Assembly: GCF_000382045.1 (NCBI RefSeq) | Contig: NZ_KB907459.1 | Coordinates: 62,001 to 126,000, forward strand | Length of the DNA: 64,000 bases | Direction: 5' to 3' | Source: Variovorax atrisoli 110B | GTDB taxonomy: Bacteria; Pseudomonadota; Gammaproteobacteria; Burkholderiales; Burkholderiaceae_C | Position numbers and translations under genes: made by a program | Notes under the pieces: generated by a model | Database searches by the model: none | What the model saw: only the letters and a program-made list of their open reading frames with translations | What the model was told of the DNA's origin: nothing | In this document: positions 36,104 to 46,503 of the stretch, in pieces | Layout of the letters: each line of letters starts with the position of its first letter | How positions within the stretch are numbered: position 1 is the first letter of the stretch

Positions 36104-37243
36104 TCAGGTCTGCACTTCGTAGACCGTCTCGTGCGCCTCCACCGGCGTTGGCAGTTCCCAGCGATGCAGCATGCGCTCGATGCCCGCGTTCGACAGCGTG
36201 GTGTCGCGCTCGCGGTTGCGGCGCATCAGCTCCGGGTGGGGCACTTCCAGATACACCAATTCGATGTGCGCGTGGTAGGCCCACAGCAGGTCCAGCGTCT
36301 TGGTGCGCATCTGCTGGCTCAGGTGCGTGGCGTTCCAGACGAAGCGCTCCTGCCTGCGCAGCAGCGCCTTCGCCTGGTCGACCGCGTGGTGCGCGGCGAG
36401 GCCGTCGTTCTCGCCGTGCTTCAGGCCGAGCTCGGCGCGCGCATCGTCGAAGGACACCACCGGCCAGCCCTTTCGATGCTGCGCCACCCAGTGGTTCTTG
36501 CCGCTGGCGGGCAGCCCGCACATCACCGTCACCTGCGATCCGGCGTTCTGGAACAGCGGGTAGTCGGGGCTGGTGTCGGCGCCGCGGAAGTAGGCCAGGC
36601 GCGTGTGGGCGTCTGCCATCTTCCGCGGGCCGTCCCAGCAGCCTTCCTCCTGTGCCAGCTGCTCGAAGAGCGCGATGTCGGCCATGCTGTCCGCGCGCTT
36701 CTCGTAGTGGCGCCCGAGCATGTCGCAGCGCGCCACGCAGCACAGGTCGGGCAGGCTCAGCTCCCACGAGAGCCTGTGCGCGAGCCACTCGGGCCGCACG
36801 CCCTTGCGCGAGGCGAAGGCATGGAACGGCACCTGGTGCACCGCGATGATCCGGCACACCGCCTCGCGCAGCGCGAAAGGTACGCGGGCCTTCCACATCA
36901 GCACGCGCACGTCGACCGCGCCCCGGCGCGAGTGGCCCGGCTGGCCGATGCGGCCGCTGGCCTCGTCGATCACCGTGGTGTCGGGCTTGGCGATGTCGTG
37001 CAGCAGGCAGGCCATGAACAGCACGAAGCGGCGGTCGGCGTCGGCACGGCGGTAGTGTTCGTCCTGCATCAGCGCGTCGAGCACCATGCGGGTGTGGATG
37101 CCGACGTTGCCTTCGGCGTGGTAGTACGGGTCCTGAGGCGTCTCCTCGAGGCGCAGCAGGGCCGGCAGCAGTTCGCAGCATTGCGTCCAGTCGACGCCCT
37201 TGCCGGGCTCGGGCACCAGGGCGCGGAGATCGTCGAAGTTCAT
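36104..37243 (-). CDS. HD-Pnk: HD phosphoesterase fused to polynucleotide 5'-kinase
   Basis: 379 residues. The N-terminal HD phosphohydrolase domain has His50, His82-Asp83 (LLHDIAKPD) and His104 (GQPGHSRRG). The C-terminal P-loop kinase has GLPASGKN (Gly243 to Lys249), a following SFDDAR and an Arg-rich lid (RRNRERD). This is the domain order of the HD-Pnk end-healing enzymes (Runella type), which remove a 2',3'-cyclic phosphate and phosphorylate a 5'-OH. The start overlaps the RNA ligase stop as ATGA. The function is inferred from domain order and neighbour. Confidence 0.88.
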   Translation of the reverse strand: MNFDDLRALVPEPGKGVDWTQCCELLPALLRLEETPQDPYYHAEGNVGIHTRMVLDALMQDEHYRRADADRRFVLFMACLLHDIAKPDTTVIDEASGRIGQPGHSRRGAVDVRVLMWKARVPFALREAVCRIIAVHQVPFHAFASRKGVRPEWLAHRLSWELSLPDLCCVARCDMLGRHYEKRADSMADIALFEQLAQEEGCWDGPRKMADAHTRLAYFRGADTSPDYPLFQNAGSQVTVMCGLPASGKNHWVAQHRKGWPVVSFDDARAELGLKHGENDGLAAHHAVDQAKALLRRQERFVWNATHLSQQMRTKTLDLLWAYHAHIELVYLEVPHPELMRRNRERDTTLSNAGIERMLHRWELPTPVEAHETVYEVQT

Positions 37244-38139
37244 CGCTTCCTCCCTGCGGCGGTCAGCTCGGCCGGGTCGCGCAATGTGCGCAGGCCCAGG
37301 TCCTGCCAGGTCAGCTGCGGCGTCGGCGCATAGAGATCCACGCCCGGCGCCAGCTGGTTGGGCAGTACCGGACGGCGACTGTGGTGCGAGCCCGAGTCGA
37401 GGATGGTCTGGACGAAATCCGGGCGCACCCACTTGTAGCGGCCTGTCACCTGGCCATCGGACTCGGTCTTGAGGTACAGGCCCTCGGCGAGGTCGGACAG
37501 GTCGGTTTGCTGCCGCACGAGTTCGAGCGGCTGGCCTTCTTGCGCCACGGCGGCTTCGAAGGCGGGCTTCCAGTCTGAGCTGCGCGCCAGCGAGGGCCGC
37601 ACCAGCGTCTGCAATGCCTTCGCGCTGCGCGGCATCTCGCCTTCGTAGAGCACGGGCACCGGCAGCACCGGGCCGCCTTCGAGCAGCGCATGCCGTGCCG
37701 GCGTCGACAGGAAGCTCTGCGACTGCCGGTCGTAGATGTCGAACTCCAGGAAGAAGGCGGGCAGCCGGTCGTACCAGCAGCTGTGCTTGGCGAAGCACCA
37801 CTCGCCGTACATCACGTAGCGGTCTTCGAGCCGCTCCAGCAGCGTCGCTTCATGGGCGGCAGCCCAGTGCTTGAACAGGTTGAACTGGCGCTCGCCAGCG
37901 CCGCCCGCGAGGTAATGGCCGCGAGACTGCAGCAGCAACTCGCCTGCTGGCGTGAACGACACGGCCGCATTGGCGCCATCGAGCTTTTCCTCGATGACGA
38001 CATGCATGCCCTGCAGTTCGGACAACGGCGTCTGGCCGTCGTCGCTGTCGCCGGCCTGCAGCCGGGAGCCTTCCAGGTGCGCAGTACGCGGGTACTTGAG
38101 CAGCGGGATCGATGAAAGAGAAGAAGAGAGAGGAAACAC
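37240..38139 (-). CDS. ATP-dependent RNA ligase
   Basis: 299 residues from the GTG at 38139, supported by GGAG seven bases upstream; a longer frame to 38256 lacks such support. The nucleotidyltransferase motif I is EKLDGAN with Lys52 as the likely adenylation site. A later EGLYLK and YKWVR correspond to motifs IV and V. YVMYGEWCFAKHS matches the RNA_ligase (PF09414) type. It seals 3'-OH/5'-phosphate RNA ends. It is translationally coupled to HD-Pnk, which prepares such ends, so the two form an RNA repair cassette. It might also act on nicked tRNAs after toxin cleavage (inference). Confidence 0.87.
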   Translation of the reverse strand: MFPLSSSLSSIPLLKYPRTAHLEGSRLQAGDSDDGQTPLSELQGMHVVIEEKLDGANAAVSFTPAGELLLQSRGHYLAGGAGERQFNLFKHWAAAHEATLLERLEDRYVMYGEWCFAKHSCWYDRLPAFFLEFDIYDRQSQSFLSTPARHALLEGGPVLPVPVLYEGEMPRSAKALQTLVRPSLARSSDWKPAFEAAVAQEGQPLELVRQQTDLSDLAEGLYLKTESDGQVTGRYKWVRPDFVQTILDSGSHHSRRPVLPNQLAPGVDLYAPTPQLTWQDLGLRTLRDPAELTAAGRKR

Positions 38140-38379
38140 GTTTGTTCTCCGGATGGAACCAGGAAGAACCGACAACGTGCGGGAGCGAAGCTGGAGAGCT
38201 GGGGAACGGATTGCGGTCAGCGGAAAGCGCAGCTTGGCGCCCGACATGACCGGCAATGAAGCGGCGTTGTCGGCGTCAGAGGGTGATGACGGCGAGACGG
38301 GGCACTTGGCGCTCCTGTGGATCGAAGGGATCCGTGGGTGGATGAAAAGAAGTCGGCGATTCTAGCCACGCGCCATAAA

Positions 38380-38405
38380 AAAAGCCGGCCCAGGGGCCGG
38401 CTTTT
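38380..38405 (-). terminator. Rho-independent terminator after opgH
   Basis: AAAAGCCGGCC (38380-38390) and GGCCGGCTTTT (38395-38405) with a four-base loop. The A-run on the plus strand gives a T-run on the leftward opgH transcript. It also isolates the RNA repair pair from opgH. Confidence 0.88.
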
Positions 38406-38428
38406 CGAGGCGGTGTGTCTTCAGCGCA

Positions 38429-40441
38429 TCAGGCGGTGGCCAGCGCTGCCGGGCGAGCCAGGCGCAGCGCGTGCATCCATGCGCGGCGCAGCACGGCCGG
38501 CGAGCGCGATTCCTCGGGAATCAGCAGATAGCCGCGGTCGCGCAGCGTGGTGCCCAGCGCGATCTGGCTGGTCAGCACGGTCAGCGGGATCGCCAGCAGC
38601 AGCGGCAGGCCGACGGGCATGAGCCACACCAGCGCGCTCGGGTCGATCATGGCGACGCCAACGGCCAGCATCGCGATCACCAGCGTCATGGGAGCCAGCT
38701 GCGAGGCAGCGACCTTCCACGGCACGGCGGCGGCTTCACGCGGGGGCGACTTCCAGTCGAGCTTGATGCCGGTGAGGGCGACCAGCACGAAGAGCGAGTG
38801 AGCCAGCATGCGCACCGGTGCCTGAACGATGGCCAGGCCGGCTTCCATCACCGAGCTCTTCACCAGGCCCCAGAGGCCACCGTACTGGCGCTGCTCGCCG
38901 CGCATCAGTACGGCGGCGATGCCCAGCACGCGCGGCAGGAACAGCAGGCACAGGGTCCAGACCCACAGGCCGGCCAGTTCGGCGGGCAGCACGCTCCAGC
39001 TGGAGACCAGGCTCGAGCCGCTCAGCCACAGGGCCGTGCCCAGCGTCAGGAACGCGAGCCACAGCGGGGCCGAGACGTAGGCCATGGTGCCGGTCACGAA
39101 CATCGCGCGGTGGACCGAGTGGATGCCGGGCTCTGCCATCAGGCGGGCGTTCTGCAGGTTGCCCTGGCACCAGCGGCGGTCGCGCTGGAGTTCGGCCAGC
39201 AGGTCCGGCGGTTGCTGTTCGTAGCTGCCGACGAGGTCGGACACCAGCCACACGTTGTAGCCGGCGCGGCGCATCAGAGCGGCCTCGACGAAGTCGTGCG
39301 ACATGATGCCGCCCGACATGCCGCCGGTGCCCTTGATGGGAGCCAGCGCGCAGTGCTTCATGAAGGGCTCGACGCGGATGATCGCGTTGTGGCCCCAGTA
39401 GTGCGACTCGCCCAGTTGCCAGAACTGCATGCCCAGCGTGAACAGGCGGCCCGTGACGCGCGAGGCGAACTGCTGTGCGCGTGCGTGCAGGGTGACGTGG
39501 CCGATGGCCTGCGTCGCGGTCTGGATGATGCCGGCGGTGGGGTTGGCTTCCATCAGCTTGACCATCGAGGTCAGGCAGTCGCCGCTCATCACCGAGTCGG
39601 CGTCGAGCACGACCATGTAGCGGTAGTCCTTGCCCCAGCGGCGGCAGAAGTCGGCCACGTTGCCGGCCTTGCGGTGCGTGCGGCGGGTGCGCAGGCGGTA
39701 GTAGACCTCGACCTGCGGCTGGTTGGGGCTTTCGGCCAGCGCGGCGCGCAGGTCTTCCCAGGCGGCGCGCTCGGCGGCGGCGGTCTCGGGGTTGTAGCTG
39801 TCGGACAGCACGAACACGTCGAACTGCCTGGCGTGGCCGGTGACCGCCACCGATTCACAGGTGGCGCGCAGGCCGGCGAACACGGTGGCCACGTCCTCGT
39901 TGCAGATCGGCATGATGATCGCGGTGCGCGCCTCGGGGTTCATCGGGTGGTGGGCCACCTGCTTCGCCGAGAGGGAGTACTTGTCACCGCGCACGGAGAC
40001 GTAGAAGCCCATGAGCGCCGTCACGAAGCCGGTCACGACCCAGCCCGAGAGCAGGCCGTACAGGCCGATCTGGCCGTATTCGAGCCAGAGGTTGTCGTAG
40101 TCGGGCTGCACGCTGGCGAAGAGCGAGGACGCGATCACGGTGCTCAGCAGCGTGAGCATCATGAAGGCGAAGCGGCGGCGGGCGGCGGCGCGCTGCCAGG
40201 GCTGCTTCGTTTCGTTGGCGGGGTGAGCGCCGGCTTCGGCGTCACGGCCTGCGCCGAGCTTGACCAGCGCTGCCGTGCCGAGGCTGTTCCAGAAGCCGCG
40301 CCACGGGCGGGGCGTCATCGAGCCGCGGTTGATCGGAGGTGCGGTGACCGAGTTGGGATGGCGTTCCTCGCGGACCGGGCTGCGGCGCGAGAAATCGGTG
40401 TCGGCCAGCACGTTCAGTTGGGAGAAGTCGTTCGGCTTCAT
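38429..40441 (-). CDS. mdoH: Glucans biosynthesis glucosyltransferase H
   Basis: 670 residues from the ATG at 40441 (MKPNDFSQL). Two N-terminal helices precede a large cytosolic GT2 domain with PICNEDVATVFAGL, LDADSVMSG and QRDRRWCQGNL, then several C-terminal helices. OpgH (MdoH) polymerises and exports the backbone of osmoregulated periplasmic glucans. The usual partner opgG/mdoG is not adjacent; the next gene upstream is a leftward response regulator. The frame continues to 40669, but that extension has no family support. Confidence 0.93.
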   Translation of the reverse strand: MKPNDFSQLNVLADTDFSRRSPVREERHPNSVTAPPINRGSMTPRPWRGFWNSLGTAALVKLGAGRDAEAGAHPANETKQPWQRAAARRRFAFMMLTLLSTVIASSLFASVQPDYDNLWLEYGQIGLYGLLSGWVVTGFVTALMGFYVSVRGDKYSLSAKQVAHHPMNPEARTAIIMPICNEDVATVFAGLRATCESVAVTGHARQFDVFVLSDSYNPETAAAERAAWEDLRAALAESPNQPQVEVYYRLRTRRTHRKAGNVADFCRRWGKDYRYMVVLDADSVMSGDCLTSMVKLMEANPTAGIIQTATQAIGHVTLHARAQQFASRVTGRLFTLGMQFWQLGESHYWGHNAIIRVEPFMKHCALAPIKGTGGMSGGIMSHDFVEAALMRRAGYNVWLVSDLVGSYEQQPPDLLAELQRDRRWCQGNLQNARLMAEPGIHSVHRAMFVTGTMAYVSAPLWLAFLTLGTALWLSGSSLVSSWSVLPAELAGLWVWTLCLLFLPRVLGIAAVLMRGEQRQYGGLWGLVKSSVMEAGLAIVQAPVRMLAHSLFVLVALTGIKLDWKSPPREAAAVPWKVAASQLAPMTLVIAMLAVGVAMIDPSALVWLMPVGLPLLLAIPLTVLTSQIALGTTLRDRGYLLIPEESRSPAVLRRAWMHALRLARPAALATA

Positions 40442-40846
40442 GTGATTTACCAACGTTGCTTGTCGATGGAGGAGGGGGTGTCGCCAATGGCCGGAAGGCG
40501 CTTGAAGACACAGTCGGAAGAGGCGCCGCCGGCGCTTGCGAGCGCGGCCAGCGAATGCCCCGCGGCACGGGGCCGCGAGGAGGAAAACTGCTTTTGACGC
40601 AGGCCGTCGCGCTGCTGGCGCAGTGCGAAAGAAGGGCTGGTAAGTGCTGTCATGCCGGTACAGGGGCAAACCCTGTGCCAGGCTGGAAAAACGCTTTCAG
40701 ATCAACGACTTGGCGGTGATCCGATGCATTTTTCGGGCTGGAGCGTCGCTGAAGTGGCTCCAAACCCCCGATTTTGTCGCCGAATCCCGACAAGCCTGGA
40801 TTGCCAGTGGGCTTTGCCCAATGAAATCAACGACTTAGCAGCGTCG
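40442..40846. other. Non-coding interval upstream of opgH
   Basis: About 405 bp between the qseF-type gene and opgH, both leftward. It contains two direct copies of ATCAACGACTT (40701-40711 and 40825-40835) and a 6-bp dyad ACAGGG-GCAAA-CCCTGT (40660-40676). No gene is convincing. The opgH promoter should be here but I cannot place it. Confidence 0.5.
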
Positions 40847-42235
<1,389 letters not shown>

Positions 42236-42299
42236 CGAAGAATCTCCATGCTTGGCGCTGCGGTGCTGCGGGCTTGCCTGGGGCGGCGCTGCAGCACGC

Positions 42300-42959
42300 T
42301 CATTGGCTCGGCTTGCTGCCCGCAGGCGGCGCGGCCGGTGCCGGGTTCATGTTGGGCCGCGCGAAGCTGCGCTCGATGGCGCGCAGCGCTTCGATGCGGT
42401 CGTTGAGCTGGTCGATGCGCCGCTGGCTGTCGCGCAGCTGCTGCACCTGCCTGTCGCGGTCGTCTTCCACGCGGCGCTGCTCCACGTAGCGCGCGGCCAG
42501 CGCGCGGGCCAGCGGCTGCAGCGGCTGCGCCTCGGGCGCGGGGTTGGCGATCACGCGCTGCAGCAGGCCCAGCGCGCGCGCCAGGTCGGCCGGAACGCGG
42601 GTCTGCGAAAGCAGCAGCGCCAGCTGCATCTGCACCGTGGGCGAGTCGCCGGGGTCGCCGATGCGGGCGATCTCGGCGCTGAGGTCGGCGCCGTTGAGCG
42701 GGCGCACCTTGTCGGCGTACGACAGCATCGAGGACACCGGGCCCTGCAACATCGTCGAGAACAGCGACGCGGCGGGCTGCGTGGCCGGCGCCCTGGGTTC
42801 GGCCTCCACCGGCATCACGCGTGGCACGACCGGCGGGGGCGGCAGCGCTTCGGCCTCGGCGGGCGGCTTGGGCTGCGAGGCGCAGGCGGCCAGCAGCAGG
42901 ATGAAAGGCACGGTCATCGCCCCGGCGAAGGAGGAGCGGCGGACGAACGGAAAAGACAT
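42300..42959 (-). CDS. QseG-like lipoprotein
   Basis: 219 residues. The lipobox LLAAC has Cys26, followed by a Pro-rich linker and a helical body with a C-terminal coiled-coil (RQVQQLRDSQRRIDQLNDRIEALRA-like spacing). The position between the QseE-type kinase and the QseF-type regulator identifies it as a QseG-type outer-membrane lipoprotein, which in E. coli stimulates QseE. The sequence itself is low in complexity and gives no other clue. Confidence 0.75.
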   Translation of the reverse strand: MSFPFVRRSSFAGAMTVPFILLLAACASQPKPPAEAEALPPPPVVPRVMPVEAEPRAPATQPAASLFSTMLQGPVSSMLSYADKVRPLNGADLSAEIARIGDPGDSPTVQMQLALLLSQTRVPADLARALGLLQRVIANPAPEAQPLQPLARALAARYVEQRRVEDDRDRQVQQLRDSQRRIDQLNDRIEALRAIERSFARPNMNPAPAAPPAGSKPSQ

Positions 42960-43020
42960 GGGTCGAAGAAGGACGCGAGGCGTTCGGACGGTGTGTTCTG
43001 GAGAGGGGAAGCCGGGGTGG

Positions 43021-44448
43021 TCAGGCCGTGCGCGGCAGCTCGATGCGGAAGTGCGCACCGGGACCGCCGGGCTGCAGTGTGATGCGGCCCCCGTGGGCTG
43101 CAATGTACTCCTGCACGATGGAAAGTCCGATGCCCGTGCCCTTCACGGTGTGTTCGGGCTGGCGCTCGCCGCGGAAGAAAGGCTCGAAGATCCGGTCGCG
43201 GTCCCCCTCTGCGATGCCCGGCCCGGCGTCGTTCACGTCGATGTGCACCGCTTCCGGTGTCTGCGACACGGTCAGCGTGATGACACCTCCCGTTACCGAA
43301 AAGCGGATGGCGTTGCTCAGCAGGTTGGCGATGGCGGTGCCCAGCTTGGCGCGGTCGACCGTGACGGTGACCGCTTCACCCTCGGCGCGCACCCGCAGGC
43401 CGTGCGACTGCCACTGCAGGCGCTGGCCCTCGATCTGCTCCTCGATCAGCGGCAGCAGCTCGGTGCGTTCGCGGCGCAGTTCGCGTGCCTCGAAGGCGGC
43501 GGCGTTGAAGCGCAGCAGCGCCTCGATCTGGCCCTGCAGCGCCACGGTATTCTGGTTGAGGATTTGCGCCACTTCCAGCTGCGCCGGGTTCAGCGGGCCG
43601 GTCACGCCGTCTTCCAGCAGCGACACGCCCTCGCGCAGCGCGGCCAGCGGCGTCTTCAGCTCATGCGACACGTGGCGCAGGAAGCGGGCCTTGTCGGCGT
43701 CGAGCTCGGTCAGGCGCAGGCGCAGCCATTCGAGCTGCTGCGACACGCGACGCACGTCGGCCGGGCCGCGGATGTCGATCGGCTCGTCGAGCCGGTTCTG
43801 GCCGAGTCCGACGATGGCGTGCTCCAGCCGCTTGAACGGCCGCGCCAGCCAGATGCCGAATGCCAGCGCCAGCGAGACCGCCAGCACGCTCGCGGCCACC
43901 ACCTCGCGCATCAGCCGGCGGCGCGCGTTCTCGATGCGCCTGGCCAGCGCATCGTTCTGCGTCTCGATGAGGAACTGCGCCTGCTGGGCGATGTTGGTGT
44001 TGAGCGCGTCGAGTTCGCGGAACTGCATCGCCATCGTGCTCTCGCGGGCCAGGGCGCTGTCGGCGCTGCCGCTCATCAGGCCCTCGATCACGCCGAGCTG
44101 GGTGCGCCACATCTCGATGCCGGCGGGCGGCAGGCCGTTCTTCTCCAGGCGCTCGAGTACCTGGTGCGCCTCGCGCGCGGCGTCGTCGAAGCGGCGGCGC
44201 AGCACCGCGTCGTTCAGCACCAGCGACTGGCGCCCGGCGCGCTCCATCGCCGCGCTGCGCTCGGCCAGCGACTGCGAGGCGCCGGACAGGCGCAGCGCGC
44301 GCGCGGCCGCGTCGCGGCTCTGGGTCATGAGCGCGTCGTACTGCAGCACCGAGCGAATCGCCACGCCCACCAGCAGGGCGGTGATCAGCAGGAAGGCGAA
44401 GAGCAGGAGCTGCTGGAACGAGCCCCGCATGGATGGACGCTTCGCCAT
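43021..44448 (-). CDS. glrK: QseE/GlrK-type sensor histidine kinase
   Basis: 475 residues from the ATG at 44448. An N-terminal helix (LLLFAFLLITALLVGVAI), a helical periplasmic domain (about 35-160), a second helix and a HAMP-like linker precede the phospho-acceptor HVSHELKTPLAAL. The ATPase has NLLSNAIRFS and DAGPGIAEGDRDRIFEPFFRG. Its ATG shares one base with the miaB stop (TGATG), so it is coupled to miaB. Confidence 0.9.
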   Translation of the reverse strand: MAKRPSMRGSFQQLLLFAFLLITALLVGVAIRSVLQYDALMTQSRDAAARALRLSGASQSLAERSAAMERAGRQSLVLNDAVLRRRFDDAAREAHQVLERLEKNGLPPAGIEMWRTQLGVIEGLMSGSADSALARESTMAMQFRELDALNTNIAQQAQFLIETQNDALARRIENARRRLMREVVAASVLAVSLALAFGIWLARPFKRLEHAIVGLGQNRLDEPIDIRGPADVRRVSQQLEWLRLRLTELDADKARFLRHVSHELKTPLAALREGVSLLEDGVTGPLNPAQLEVAQILNQNTVALQGQIEALLRFNAAAFEARELRRERTELLPLIEEQIEGQRLQWQSHGLRVRAEGEAVTVTVDRAKLGTAIANLLSNAIRFSVTGGVITLTVSQTPEAVHIDVNDAGPGIAEGDRDRIFEPFFRGERQPEHTVKGTGIGLSIVQEYIAAHGGRITLQPGGPGAHFRIELPRTA

Positions 44449-45797
44449 CAGTGCTGGGCGAGCGCCATCGGCGATTCGTGGGTGACGACCTCGCCGCGCA
44501 GCGTGTAGGCCAGCGAGCGGGTGATGCGCAGGTCGGCCATCTGGCCCACCAGCCGCGCATCGCCCTCGAAGTTGACGACGCGGTTGCAGGCGGTGCGGCC
44601 CATGAGCTCGGTTGCGTCCTTGCGCGAGGCGCCTTCCACCAGCACGCGCTGCGTGGTGCCGACAAGCGCCTGGCCGAAGCGCTTCACGTTGGCGTCGATC
44701 ACGCCCTGCAGCTTCTGCAGGCGCGCGAGCTTCACCTCGTGCGGCGTGTCGTCGTGTAGCGCGGCCGCCGGCGTGCCGGGGCGCGGGCTGAAGATGAAGC
44801 TGAAGCTGGCGTCGAACTGGCAGTCGTCGATCAGCTTCATCATCTTGTTGAAGTCGTCCTCGGTCTCGCCGGGGAAGCCGACGATGAAGTCGCTGCTCAG
44901 GGCCAGCTCGGGGCGGATGGCGCGCAGCTTGCGCACCGTGCTCTTGTATTCCATGGCGGTGTAGCCGCGCTTCATCGCCATCAGGATGCGGTCGCTGCCG
45001 TGCTGCACCGGCAGGTGCAGGTGGCTCACGAGCTGCGGCACCTTCGCATAGGCCTCGATCAGGCGCGGCGTGAACTCGTTCGGATGGCTGGTGGTGTAGC
45101 GGATGCGCTCGATGCCGGGAATCTCGGCGACGTATTCGATGAGCAGCGCGAAGTCGGCGATCTCGGCGGTGTCGCCCATCCTGCCGCGGTAGGCATTCAC
45201 GTTCTGGCCCAGCAGCGTGATCTCGCGCACGCCCTGGTCGGCCAGGCCGGCGATCTCGACGAGCACGTCGTCGAGCGGACGGTTCACTTCCTCGCCGCGG
45301 GTGTAGGGCACCACGCAGTAGCTGCAGTACTTGGAGCAGCCTTCCATGATCGACACGAAGGCGGTCGCGCCTTCGACGCGCGCGGGCGGCAGGTGGTCGA
45401 ACTTCTCGATCTCGGGGAAGCTGATGTCCACCTGCGGGCGGTCCAGGCGCTCGCGGTCGCTCAGCATCTCGGGCAGGCGGTGCAGGGTCTGCGGGCCGAA
45501 CACGATGTCGACATAGGGCGCGCGCGCGATGATGGCCTCGCCCTCCTGGCTGGCCACGCAGCCGCCGACGCCGATCTTCACGCCCTTGGCCTTCAGGTGC
45601 TTCACGCGGCCGAGGTCGGAGAACACCTTCTCCTGCGCCTTCTCGCGCACCGAGCAGGTGTTGAACAGGATGAGGTCGGCCTCGTCCACGTTCTGGGTGG
45701 GCTCGTAGCCTTGTGCGGCGTTGAGCACGTCGGCCATCTTGTCCGAGTCGTACTCGTTCATCTGGCAGCCGAAGGTCTTGATGAATACTTTTTTCAT
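44448..45797 (-). CDS. miaB: tRNA-2-methylthio-N6-dimethylallyladenosine synthase
   Basis: 449 residues. N-terminal UPF0004 domain ([13 protein letters not shown]), radical-SAM cluster motif [34 protein letters not shown] and a C-terminal TRAM domain. It methylthiolates i6A37 in tRNAs reading UNN codons. Placement of miaB directly before a sensor kinase is unusual; both are coupled by a one-base overlap. Confidence 0.97.
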   Translation of the reverse strand: MKKVFIKTFGCQMNEYDSDKMADVLNAAQGYEPTQNVDEADLILFNTCSVREKAQEKVFSDLGRVKHLKAKGVKIGVGGCVASQEGEAIIARAPYVDIVFGPQTLHRLPEMLSDRERLDRPQVDISFPEIEKFDHLPPARVEGATAFVSIMEGCSKYCSYCVVPYTRGEEVNRPLDDVLVEIAGLADQGVREITLLGQNVNAYRGRMGDTAEIADFALLIEYVAEIPGIERIRYTTSHPNEFTPRLIEAYAKVPQLVSHLHLPVQHGSDRILMAMKRGYTAMEYKSTVRKLRAIRPELALSSDFIVGFPGETEDDFNKMMKLIDDCQFDASFSFIFSPRPGTPAAALHDDTPHEVKLARLQKLQGVIDANVKRFGQALVGTTQRVLVEGASRKDATELMGRTACNRVVNFEGDARLVGQMADLRITRSLAYTLRGEVVTHESPMALAQH

Positions 45798-45887
45798 GGG
45801 GAGCTCTCTCTCGCGGCCCCTGCCTTATGCGGGGGCACGGCGGCCGGGCGCGCGGCAACCTGCCGCGCCGGCCGTCTTCTTGCTTGC

Positions 45888-46358
45888 TTACTGCGTGTTG
45901 AGGGTGTCGTTCGAGGTGAACGGCCAGACGTTCAGGAACGGCTTGTTCAGCGATTCGCGGCTGGCGGTGGCCTCGGTCGGCGTGAGGATCCACACCTCGC
46001 GCAGCAGCCCGGCGGCGTCGCGCGTGTAGTTGACCAGGTACTTCTGGCCGATGATGGCCCCGGGCATGACCAGCATGTTCTGGTCGCTGCGGATGCGCGC
46101 GCCGGCGCCCAGGCGGTCGGGCTTGCCGTCGAGCTCGACGTCGGGTGCGTTGGTCACCATGAACTTGCCGCGCAGGGTGCCGACAGGGAAGACGCGGCCG
46201 CCCAGGATCGACTCGTTCTGGGTCTGGGGGCGGGGGACTTCGTCCTGCGCGCTGGCGGCCAGCGGGAAAAGGCCTGCGGCAGCAATGGCTGCTGTGCAAA
46301 GCGCTATGGAAGTGAGAGCATTCGTGGGTTTTTTCTTGCAGCGGTTCATGGGGTTCAT
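45888..46358 (-). CDS. Small exported protein of unknown function
   Basis: 156 residues (or 153 from a second ATG at 46349). A basic N-terminus and a hydrophobic core end in ASAQDEV, a good signal-peptidase I site at about residue 38. The mature part has FPVGTLRGKFMVTNAPDVELDGKPDRLGAG and is predicted beta-rich and periplasmic. I do not recognise the family. It lies 90 bp before miaB on the same strand. Confidence 0.75.
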   Translation of the reverse strand: MNPMNRCKKKPTNALTSIALCTAAIAAAGLFPLAASAQDEVPRPQTQNESILGGRVFPVGTLRGKFMVTNAPDVELDGKPDRLGAGARIRSDQNMLVMPGAIIGQKYLVNYTRDAAGLLREVWILTPTEATASRESLNKPFLNVWPFTSNDTLNTQ

Positions 46359-46503
46359 CCAGAGGCTGTGGACCGGCGATTTTAGCGATGGGCCCCTGTC
46401 CGCCCGTGCCGGCCGCAGCGAGTAGTGCGACTTTCGGTTGACCTGCTTTACATTTCTTTACGGGGCCCGTGATCGCCAGGAGTCGGCCGCTGATCCAATA
46501 GCC

